From Bacillaceae bacterium (GTDB lineage: Bacteria; Bacillota; Bacilli; Bacillales_A; Planococcaceae), in contig JASLGI010000121.1 in NCBI GenBank assembly GCA_030149685.1, forward strand, positions 1-5,933: 5,933 nt of DNA, given 5' to 3'. Below, piece by piece: positions 1 to 5,933 of the stretch. The notes beneath the pieces are model-generated. The model was not told the origin of the DNA. It searched no databases and saw nothing but the letters and a program-made list of their open reading frames with translations. The stretch's first letter is position 1; the number at the start of each line of letters is the position of its first letter. A program made the translations under genes and the position numbers.

Positions 1-1
1 G

Positions 2-1603
2 TATGAATGGACACAAAAACAGGTGAGCCGTTTATTTTATGATGCGATAACTGTAGCGGAAGAAAAAGACCACCAACATATTTTGAATTTTGTAACGATT
101 TATAAAGAAGAAGTAGATGGTCAAGCGTACCGTAATATTTATGATGGACAACAACGAACAGTCACTCTCTTTTTATTAATTGCGGCGTTTGCAGCAGTGA
201 TTGAAGAACTTGAAGGAAATGATAGCTCATCGTCAAAAATTCGTTCCGAATTTTTGAGAAAAGAAGGATGGCGCATTGCTAAAGAACCAAATTTAGTTTT
301 TGATGATGAACATACGACGAAGTTTTTCGAAGGATATGTCGTTGACCGCAAAGACTTAGATGATTTTGTCATTACGGACCATGAAAAATACATAAAACGA
401 AATTATGATTGGATTGTCAATGAGTTAAAAGAATATATTGATTACAAACAATTAACGCTTGAAGATTTAGAAGAATATTTATGGAACATCTTAAATAATA
501 TGTATGTCATTGTGTTACAAACAGTGAATGAAGAAGTAGCTAATCAGATGTTTGAAACATTAAATAACACTGGGAAAAAACTTGCGAACTTTTATGTGTT
601 AAAAAATAACTGTGTAAAAATGATTGGTGAAGAAAAAACGGCGAAATATTGGGATGAAATTGAGCAAAACACAGACGGATTAAATAAAAATCAGTTTTTC
701 ACTCAATTTGTTTCAGTATATAACGGCAAAACAGGTAATGCTAAAACGATTGAAGCATTAGAGGAACATGGACATTTCGATACTCCAGAAACAGTTGAAA
801 ATATGTTGAAAGAAATGGTACACGCATCATTTATCTTTTTAACTTTACATCAACCTGCGCAACGTCGCAGTCAAATGAAAAGTGAAGAAGTGAAAGAACA
901 AAATCATTTTGATGATCTTATTGAAGCGATGCAGTTGTTTAAGGCGCGACAATATCGTCCAGTCATTATAGCGATGGAATTAGCGAAAGTGTATGCGTTA
1001 GAAGAAATTAACGAAGTGCTGGATGCAGTGTTACGTTTACAAATTCGAAACTTTTTCATTGGTGAGCGTAAAAATAATACGGTAGAGACATTTTTCCCGA
1101 ACTTAGCAAGAGATATTAAATCAAAACAATTGCCGATAGACGTTATTTTAAAACAAATTGAAGGAAAAATGTTGAAAGATGAAGATGTAGCAGTAGCTTT
1201 AAAAAGTAAAGTGTTTAAACGTAATGAAATGAGAAACGTTCGTTATTTACTCCAAAAAATTTATGCCTATGAAAATAATGGCGAGATTTTAATTAATGAC
1301 AATTCGATGCATGTAAACTTAGAGCATATTTTACCTCAAAACCCGAAACAAAATAGTAGTTGGGAAAATCTATTTGTGAAGGAAACGCGAGAAGAATATA
1401 TCGGGAACTTAGGAAATATGACTCTCATATTAAGTACAGCAAACTCATCGATTGGCAATAAAGAGTTCGAGGAGAAAAGAGAAATTTTAGCTGAAAGTCA
1501 AATCCCTCAAAATAAAGAGATTGCTAAATTAGATCAATGGACACCAGAACAAATTGAAGAACGTCTGAAATCATTAACGAAAAGCTTCGTCCAAGTCTTT
1601 TAA
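2..1603 (+). CDS. DUF262/DUF1524 (GmrSD-type) nuclease-like protein, 5'-truncated by the window edge
   Basis: This is a probable defence protein of the GmrSD superfamily, whose type IV restriction members use an NTP-driven DUF262 domain and an HNH-type DUF1524 domain to cut modified DNA. Numbering from the first visible codon (533 residues seen), the segment YEWTQKQ at 1-7 followed by SRLFYD matches the conserved start of DUF262. DGQQR is at 48-52 (nt 143-157), directly followed by the usual hydrophobic helix. Near the C-terminus, LEHILPQ (about 440-446) and GNLGNMTL (about 468-475), then an N...F..K stretch, form the DUF1524 HNH-like signature. The middle is a helical, charged linker. A GTG at 23 could be read as a start, but conserved family sequence continues upstream without a stop and no ribosome-binding site precedes it, so the gene begins outside the window. 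It ends with TAA, 217 bases before cas3, and is probably transcribed separately. The domain assignment is firm; the substrate (modified phage DNA or otherwise) is inferred. Confidence 0.88.
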   Translation, partial: YEWTQKQVSRLFYDAITVAEEKDHQHILNFVTIYKEEVDGQAYRNIYDGQQRTVTLFLLIAAFAAVIEELEGNDSSSSKIRSEFLRKEGWRIAKEPNLVFDDEHTTKFFEGYVVDRKDLDDFVITDHEKYIKRNYDWIVNELKEYIDYKQLTLEDLEEYLWNILNNMYVIVLQTVNEEVANQMFETLNNTGKKLANFYVLKNNCVKMIGEEKTAKYWDEIEQNTDGLNKNQFFTQFVSVYNGKTGNAKTIEALEEHGHFDTPETVENMLKEMVHASFIFLTLHQPAQRRSQMKSEEVKEQNHFDDLIEAMQLFKARQYRPVIIAMELAKVYALEEINEVLDAVLRLQIRNFFIGERKNNTVETFFPNLARDIKSKQLPIDVILKQIEGKMLKDEDVAVALKSKVFKRNEMRNVRYLLQKIYAYENNGEILINDNSMHVNLEHILPQNPKQNSSWENLFVKETREEYIGNLGNMTLILSTANSSIGNKEFEEKREILAESQIPQNKEIAKLDQWTPEQIEERLKSLTKSFVQVF

Positions 1604-1769
1604 AATATAAAAGTTTGATTTTCTTATTTATAAAATATTATTGTGAGTAGATTCGGTAGAATGTGCTTGCAGTAATATTTTTTGTTCTTTTAATTTAAGG
1701 TTGAAATTTTTAAATAGACATTAGTTTTCGTATAATTTAGGAATTTATTACTTTTATAGGAAGATTGTA

Positions 1770-1797
1770 TTGAAATACTATATTCATTCTATATAAT
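1770..1797 (+). promoter_or_regulatory. Predicted sigma-A promoter of the cas operon
   Basis: TTGAAA (1770-1775) and a perfect TATAAT (1792-1797) are separated by 16 bases in the AT-rich gap between the DUF262 gene and cas3. Transcription would begin near 1804, giving a very short leader that still includes the cas3 ribosome-binding site. A second TATAAT at 1731-1736 has only a weak -35 candidate (TTTAAA at 1709-1714, 16-base spacing; the TTGAAA at 1701 is 24 bases away) and is a less likely alternative. The rest of 1604-1769 is A/T-rich with no open gene, no tRNA-like structure, no CRISPR repeat and no GC-rich hairpin for a terminator. Confidence 0.6.
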
Positions 1798-1806
1798 AAT
1801 GAAGAG

Positions 1807-1814
1807 AAAGGAGG
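1807..1814 (+). promoter_or_regulatory. Ribosome-binding site of cas3
   Basis: AAAGGAGG lies 6 bases before the ATG at 1821 (with extra Gs directly after it). It fixes this ATG as the start, and the protein beginning here has the expected N-terminal HD-domain lead-in. Confidence 0.85.
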
Positions 1815-1820
1815 GGGAAA

Positions 1821-3983
1821 ATGTATATAGCTCGCTTCGATCGAAAGACAGGGCGTACGCAGTCTCTTGAGGAGCATTTACAATATGTAAGTGATTTTGC
1901 TATATCTTTTACAAATGGTGTAGACTCTACTGATTTCACAAAAATCGCTGCACGTTTACATGATATCGGGAAAATGAGTGATGAATTTCAAGCGTATATT
2001 CGTGACCCACAAGGAAAAAGAGGAACTGTACGGCATGCTTTGCCGGGTGCTGCGCTTGTTTGGCAGTCGAGATTAAAGCAGTCGAAACAATATCTTCTTT
2101 CTCTATTACTCGCTAATGTAATTGCAGGGCACCATCGTGGGTTATACGATCAAACGGTGTCTTTTTTCCGTTCTCTACAAATAACTGATGATGTGTTACG
2201 TTCAAAGGCTGGCGAAGAAGTCGATCAAGTGATTGCATCCCTGGATGAGAGTCTTTCTTCAGATAATTTAAAGTTGTTAAATAGGTGGACAACACATTAT
2301 TTATCGCATTGGATGAAGGGAGAGCTTGAAAAAATCGATGTAACACTTTTTGAAAAAGTATCGCTAGAAACATTTACTCGAATGGCTTTAAGTATACTTG
2401 TTGATGCTGATTGGTCCGATGCTTCACGCTTTCAAAATGAGGGAGATACAATTGAATTAGAAAACACGCCATCTTTTGAAGAGTTTCAAAAGAAGTTCCA
2501 AACATACCGTTCGTCTTTAGAACGACCGACAAAACGGTCAAAAGAACTTACTCGCTTACAATTGATGTGTGAAGAAAAAGGACGAGAAAGTGGGCGTGCT
2601 GTTGAACTTGTTTTACCGACAGGTTATGGGAAGACATTTGCTAGTTTATCTTATGCTTTAGAGCATGCAAGGAGTTATCAGAAAAAACGGATAATTACAG
2701 CGTTGCCATTACAAAATTTAACAATCGAAATAAGTGCACTATATAAAAAGATTTTTGGAGAAGAATATGTCATTGAAGATTACAGTCTCGTTGATCATCG
2801 AGAAGTACAGGAGGATAAAAGAGAGCGCTTAGCAATTGAGCGAGATCGATGGAATCGACCATTTGTCGTCACGACGACCGTACAATTATTTGAGAGTTTG
2901 TTTTCCAACAGACCAAGAGCTTTACGTAAATTACATCGTATGGCGGGAAGTATCATCATTTTAGATGAATATCATTTATTACCGATGCATTTATTAGAAC
3001 CAATTTTACGTCAATTAGATGTTTTACAAGATCAGTATGACGTCACTGTTCTTTTTGTTAGTGCGACGAACTTGCCGCTTACTACGAGTCAGACGATTGA
3101 TCGTTGGCAACTGAAACGACTTCCGAAACGATTACTTCCAGAAGTGAAAGAAGAATCACGTGTTCAGTACTATTACATAGATGATGTCGATGAACAACAA
3201 CTTGTTGAAAATATTGATTATCGTGCGACTTTATTCATTATGAATACGAGAAAACAGTCTCAACGTTTATTTTTAAAAATGAAAGAAAATTATCCTGAAC
3301 GTGAGTTGTATTATTTATCAACGACTATTATCGGTCGCGAGCGTAAGCGACGTTTAGAAGCGATTAAGACGGCTGTTAAACAAGGAAAAAGACCAATTGT
3401 CGTCTCAACACAAGTATTAGAAGCAGGAGTCGATATTTCATTTGAGGTCGTGTATCGAGAGATTGCGCCATTACCGTCAATTATTCAAGCAGCAGGAAGG
3501 TGTAATCGTTACGGTGAACTCGACCAAGGAGAAGTTCATGTTATTGAATTTAAAAAACGAGAAAAAATGCCGAGTAATTACGAAACAGGCATCGCACAAG
3601 TGAAAACATTGATGAAAGAATATGGAATGAATACGTTCATATCTAAAGAGGCACGCATTTCTTATTACAGAAGAATGGTCTCGAATGAAGAGGGACAACA
3701 TCGCTTACCAAATGTTCCTTTTTTATTTGAATCGACGGCAAAGGCATTCAAAATGATTGATGATCATTTAGTAGATGTCATCTGTCTCAAAGCACCAGGA
3801 TTTGATCGGTCGCTACTAAATGCACCGAAGACAAAGAAGTGGTGGCGTATTGTTCAAGACTTTACTGTTCCACTTCCAAAAAGGTTGAAGAGCGTTCAGG
3901 AAGTAGAAGGTATCTATATTTGGGAGGGACCGTACTACGAAGATATCGGTGTTTCCTTATTAAAAGGAGGTGATGAAGGATGA
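1821..3983 (+). CDS. cas3: CRISPR-associated nuclease-helicase Cas3 (type I-C)
   Basis: Cas3 is recruited to target DNA by the crRNA-Cascade complex; its HD nuclease nicks the displaced strand and its SF2 helicase moves along it, degrading the invader. The 720-residue protein has both parts fused, HD first. HD metal-site residues look intact: H19, H47-D48 followed by GK (50-51), H72, H104-H105 (GHHRGL) and D195/D197/D200 in VDADWSD. Helicase motifs follow in order: Walker A PTGYGKT (266-272, K271), DEYH box (382-385), SAT (414-416), motif V STQVLEAGVDIS (529-540) and motif VI QAAGRCNR (556-563). The remaining 150 residues are the C-terminal accessory region. Length is normal for a subtype I-C Cas3 and no motif is lost, so it is predicted active. 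It is first in the operon, behind its own promoter, and its stop overlaps the cas5c start as ATGA. Subtype is inferred mainly from the neighbours. Confidence 0.97.
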   Translation: MYIARFDRKTGRTQSLEEHLQYVSDFAISFTNGVDSTDFTKIAARLHDIGKMSDEFQAYIRDPQGKRGTVRHALPGAALVWQSRLKQSKQYLLSLLLANVIAGHHRGLYDQTVSFFRSLQITDDVLRSKAGEEVDQVIASLDESLSSDNLKLLNRWTTHYLSHWMKGELEKIDVTLFEKVSLETFTRMALSILVDADWSDASRFQNEGDTIELENTPSFEEFQKKFQTYRSSLERPTKRSKELTRLQLMCEEKGRESGRAVELVLPTGYGKTFASLSYALEHARSYQKKRIITALPLQNLTIEISALYKKIFGEEYVIEDYSLVDHREVQEDKRERLAIERDRWNRPFVVTTTVQLFESLFSNRPRALRKLHRMAGSIIILDEYHLLPMHLLEPILRQLDVLQDQYDVTVLFVSATNLPLTTSQTIDRWQLKRLPKRLLPEVKEESRVQYYYIDDVDEQQLVENIDYRATLFIMNTRKQSQRLFLKMKENYPERELYYLSTTIIGRERKRRLEAIKTAVKQGKRPIVVSTQVLEAGVDISFEVVYREIAPLPSIIQAAGRCNRYGELDQGEVHVIEFKKREKMPSNYETGIAQVKTLMKEYGMNTFISKEARISYYRRMVSNEEGQHRLPNVPFLFESTAKAFKMIDDHLVDVICLKAPGFDRSLLNAPKTKKWWRIVQDFTVPLPKRLKSVQEVEGIYIWEGPYYEDIGVSLLKGGDEG
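3963..3974 (+). promoter_or_regulatory. Ribosome-binding site of cas5c, within the end of cas3
   Basis: AAAGGAGGTGAT is an uninterrupted match to the anti-Shine-Dalgarno end of Bacillota 16S rRNA. The GGAGG core is 9 bases before the ATG at 3980. Lying inside the last codons of cas3, it supports coupled and strong translation of cas5c. Confidence 0.88.
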
Positions 3984-4648
3984 GGAAAGTATCAAAAGTT
4001 CGTATGAAAGTGTGGGGAGATGCTGCACTATTTACTCGACCAGAAGGAAAGGTAGAACGTGTCAGTTATCCAATCATGACACCTTCAGCAGCAAGAGGAA
4101 TATTAGAAGCTGTTTTGTGGAAGCCAGAATTCAAATATAAAATACGTTCGATTACAGCATTGAAGCCACCAAAGTTTCAATCCATTATTCGTAATGAAGT
4201 AGATAGTAAGGCAAGTATTAATAAGAAGTTTATGGGTGAACCGGAAAATCGATATGTCGATGATATGAGGCAGTTACGTCACAGTTTATATTTAACAGAT
4301 GTTGCTTATATTATCGAGGCTGAAATCCATTTGTTACCGACGACGGAGCACCCGATTGAAAAATACGAATCGATGTTTCAGCGACGTGTTCAAAAAGGAC
4401 AATGTTTTGCTCGTCCTTATTTGGGAACGCGAGAGTTTTCTGCACATTTTGGACCAGTAACAGGAGAAGAAGAGCCAATCGATTGGACAGAAAATTTAGG
4501 CCCAATGTTTTTTGACTATCGCTACCCACAAAAAAGTGGTATGACGGTTCCATACTTTTTCGAAGCAAGTGTTGAAAAGGGGACGTTAACTGTACCACAA
4601 CATTTATACGAGGAGGTGTATCGCGATGTATGTGAAGCGTCTCATTGA
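3980..4648 (+). CDS. cas5c: Type I-C Cascade subunit and pre-crRNA endoribonuclease Cas5c (Cas5d)
   Basis: In type I-C systems, which lack Cas6, Cas5c cuts within the pre-crRNA repeat hairpin and stays on the crRNA 5' handle at the foot of Cascade. The 222-residue length is typical. Family hallmarks are visible: VWGDAALFTRPEGKVERVSY (11-30), the G-rich-loop-side helix TPSAARGILEA (34-44) followed by WKP (47-49), IIRNEV (69-74), the LYLTDVAYIIEA strand (103-114), GQCFARPYLGTREF in the C-terminal half, and a final MFFDY...YFFEA segment. The start is fixed by a perfect ribosome-binding site and the ATGA overlap with cas3; the 3' end overlaps cas8c by 23 bases. Residue 46, aligned with the catalytic tyrosine (Y46) of the Bacillus halodurans enzyme, is leucine here, so the cleavage mechanism may differ. 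I could not place the other published catalytic residues (K116/H117) with confidence. Confidence 0.95.
   Translation: MRKVSKVRMKVWGDAALFTRPEGKVERVSYPIMTPSAARGILEAVLWKPEFKYKIRSITALKPPKFQSIIRNEVDSKASINKKFMGEPENRYVDDMRQLRHSLYLTDVAYIIEAEIHLLPTTEHPIEKYESMFQRRVQKGQCFARPYLGTREFSAHFGPVTGEEEPIDWTENLGPMFFDYRYPQKSGMTVPYFFEASVEKGTLTVPQHLYEEVYRDVCEASH
4611..4618 (+). promoter_or_regulatory. Ribosome-binding site of cas8c, within the end of cas5c
   Basis: AGGAGGTG is followed by a 7-base spacer and the ATG at 4626. This decides the cas8c start, which lies inside cas5c in another frame, and suggests translational coupling of the two Cascade subunits. Confidence 0.87.
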
Positions 4649-5933
4649 ATTTGCTGAAGAACATCCTAATCTCTTTCCACCACTCGGTTACGCTGTGAAA
4701 AAAATTGATTGGATCGTCGATATCGAAAAGTCCGGTGTAACATTTAACGAAGTAGCAAAACAAGAAATCGTCGTTCCTGTCATTTCTCGCTCGAGTGGAG
4801 TGAAAGCGACGTTACTCGTTGATAAACCTGATTACGTTTTCGGTTGGAGTGACAAAGAATCAGGGCGTGAAAAAAGTAAAGAACGTCATGAAGCATACAT
4901 TCAGCTACTTAAAGAATATGTAGAAGCGACAAATGATGATGATGTTCGTCAGCTGATCGAAGTGTTACAACAACCGATTGATTATCCTGAAACGTTAAAG
5001 CTAGGTCACTTTATCGTATTTCGTATTCGTGATGAAGAGTTTTTACATGAAAAAGTAGCAGTGAAACGTTTTTGGAGTGACTACGTAAAACCAGTAGCTG
5101 ATGAGAAGTCAGCTGAGACAACCTGTATGTTTTGTGGAGAAAAAGCTCCCATTATGCAGCGACATAGTATTAACTTTGTCGTAGATGGAGAACGAACAAA
5201 GATGATTTCAGCAAATAAAAATGCCTATGAATCTCATGGTAATAAAAACTCCACAGTTGCACCGACATGTTACGTATGTGAGCAAAAGTATGGGAAAGCA
5301 CTAGAGTACTTATTGCAACGCGAGCCGCGAACAAGTCGTGGAACACATATGTTTTCAGTCGGTGATTTAACATATGTCTATTGGTTTAAAAAAGATGATG
5401 AACAATTATCTGAAGAGATTGAAATGCATCAATTTTTTTCTATGCAGTCAGAAGAAGTAGGAAATGACCTGCAAAGTATGCAAAATGCTTTAGATCAAGT
5501 ATTTGGAAAGCGTAGTGGAGAGTATCATTTCAATAACTTTTGTTTATTAGTTTTATCGGCAAATAAAGGACGGCTCGTCGTTCGAGATTATGTAGAAGAG
5601 TCGATGGGAACGTTGTATGACCGAATTAACATATACCTTGAAGCGCAACAAGTCGGTAGTAATCGATTATATAGTATATACACACTCGCTGGAGCAATCT
5701 ATAACAAGGCAAATACGCAATTGCAAAAAGTAGATATTCGCGATTGGTTCAATTGGGCGTTTCAAGGACAACCTTTACCAGGACGAATTTTGATTGCTCT
5801 TATGAAGCGTATTCAAGCAGAAGGTGCAATGTACGCACACCACGCAGCGGTATTAAAAAGTTGGCTCGTCAGTCAACGTGGAAGGAGAGAATGGACAGTG
5901 TCAATTGATTATGAAAACAAACAACCAGCTTAT
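4626..5933 (+). CDS. cas8c: Type I-C Cascade large subunit Cas8c (Csd1), 3'-truncated by the window edge
   Basis: Cas8c is the large subunit of type I-C Cascade; it recognises the PAM, helps open target DNA and receives Cas3. The frame is open for 436 codons to the last base, against roughly 550-650 residues in full family members, so about a quarter or more is missing. Family features: the N-terminus (MYVKRLIEFAEE, then FPPLGY and IDWIVDI), LLVDKPDYVFG around 72-82, the conserved central block from C167 through ISANKNAYESHG (about 194-205) to GKALEYLL, and FCLLVLSANKGRLVVRDY in the C-terminal half. Four cysteines in two CxxC pairs (C167/C170 and C215/C218) could bind zinc. The start is set by AGGAGGTG 7 bases upstream. 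The last codons in view carry a probable internal start for Cas11c. cas7 is expected next. Confidence 0.95.
   Translation, partial: MYVKRLIEFAEEHPNLFPPLGYAVKKIDWIVDIEKSGVTFNEVAKQEIVVPVISRSSGVKATLLVDKPDYVFGWSDKESGREKSKERHEAYIQLLKEYVEATNDDDVRQLIEVLQQPIDYPETLKLGHFIVFRIRDEEFLHEKVAVKRFWSDYVKPVADEKSAETTCMFCGEKAPIMQRHSINFVVDGERTKMISANKNAYESHGNKNSTVAPTCYVCEQKYGKALEYLLQREPRTSRGTHMFSVGDLTYVYWFKKDDEQLSEEIEMHQFFSMQSEEVGNDLQSMQNALDQVFGKRSGEYHFNNFCLLVLSANKGRLVVRDYVEESMGTLYDRINIYLEAQQVGSNRLYSIYTLAGAIYNKANTQLQKVDIRDWFNWAFQGQPLPGRILIALMKRIQAEGAMYAHHAAVLKSWLVSQRGRREWTVSIDYENKQPAY
5882..5889 (+). promoter_or_regulatory. Internal ribosome-binding site inside cas8c, likely for Cas11c
   Basis: AAGGAGAG sits within cas8c, 8 bases before an in-frame GTG at 5898. 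An ATG at 5891 is only 1 base away from the site, is out of frame and reaches a stop after five codons, so it is not the intended start. Spacing and strength resemble the other ribosome-binding sites in this operon. Confidence 0.6.
5898..5933 (+). CDS. cas11c: Probable internally translated small subunit Cas11c (first 12 codons only)
   Basis: Type I-C cas8c genes are known to yield a separate small subunit, Cas11c, from an internal start in the 3' part of the gene; Cas11 lines the belly of Cascade and helps hold the R-loop. Here the GTG at 5898 is codon 425 of cas8c and is preceded at proper spacing by AAGGAGAG. The sequence after it (VSIDYENKQPAY) resembles the S-[LI]-D...N...AY segment that, as I recall the family, begins the Cas11c region. 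The window ends 12 codons in, so length and fold cannot be checked. Translation is inferred, and GTG as start is less efficient than ATG. Confidence 0.5.
   Translation, partial: MSIDYENKQPAY

Noticed and set aside
23..25. GTG as the start of the DUF262 gene, giving a 526-residue complete protein
   Set aside because: The same frame is open upstream to the window edge and reads YEWTQKQ, which belongs to the conserved DUF262 N-terminus; no Shine-Dalgarno precedes the GTG.
1604..1700. Possible rho-independent terminator after the DUF262 gene (T-rich run at about 1675-1690)
   Set aside because: The only stem before the T-rich run (TGC/GCA around 1663-1672) is three base pairs long, too weak to call.
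1604..1820. CRISPR array or leader next to cas3
   Set aside because: No repeated 28-37 base unit occurs in the gap or anywhere else in the window; an array, if present, lies outside.
2639..2980. Unusual Walker A (PTGYGKT) and DEYH box in Cas3 as signs of a divergent or inactive helicase
   Set aside because: The key lysine, threonine, aspartate, glutamate and histidine are all present; only variable positions differ, so normal ATPase function is expected.
3526..3603. AAGGAG followed at good spacing by an ATG (3538) inside cas3
   Set aside because: The ATG is out of frame with cas3 and gives a peptide of only 21 codons without recognisable features; the purine-rich stretch encodes conserved cas3 sequence.
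4311..4763. 150-codon open frame on the minus strand across the cas5c/cas8c junction
   Set aside because: It is antisense to two clearly conserved coding genes, its product is low-complexity and unlike any family I know, and it has no supporting ribosome-binding site. The other minus-strand frames (139-393, 2113-2373, 3477-3701, 5170-5373) fail for the same reasons.

Overview
The window is a defence-associated segment from an AT-rich, probably Bacillota (Bacillaceae-like) genome. The assignment rests on base composition and on strong, near-consensus Shine-Dalgarno sites of the AAAGGAGGTGAT type. A sigma-A-like promoter and the family resemblance of the Cas proteins also fit. Genus cannot be fixed from this sequence. 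All genes are on the + strand.

Layout. Positions 2-1603 hold the 3' part of a large gene for a DUF262/DUF1524 (GmrSD-type) protein. Its DGQQR nucleotide-binding motif lies near the N-terminus and an HNH-like nuclease motif near the C-terminus. The reading frame is open to the left edge, so the true start lies outside the window. An AT-rich 217-base gap (1604-1820) follows; it has no convincing terminator hairpin but contains a good promoter. The promoter opens a tightly packed type I-C CRISPR-Cas operon: cas3 (1821-3983), cas5c (3980-4648) and cas8c (4626 to beyond the right edge).

How the genes work together. In type I-C systems Cas5c cuts the pre-crRNA and caps the crRNA 5' handle. Cas8c is the large Cascade subunit that recognises the PAM. 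Cas7 (expected just downstream) coats the spacer, and Cas3 is the recruited HD nuclease-helicase that degrades the target. The 4-base and 23-base gene overlaps, each with its own strong ribosome-binding site, indicate one translationally coupled transcript. No repeat array, cas7, cas4, cas1 or cas2 is inside the window.

The most interesting observation is at the extreme right end. Inside cas8c, an AAGGAGAG Shine-Dalgarno sits 8 bases before an in-frame GTG (5898). This is where type I-C cas8c genes are known to start an internally translated small subunit, Cas11c. Two other points deserve a look: a leucine where the Cas5c catalytic tyrosine is expected, and a pair of CxxC motifs in Cas8c suggesting a complete four-cysteine zinc site. 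The core system is a known type (I-C); I do not see evidence for a wholly new system.
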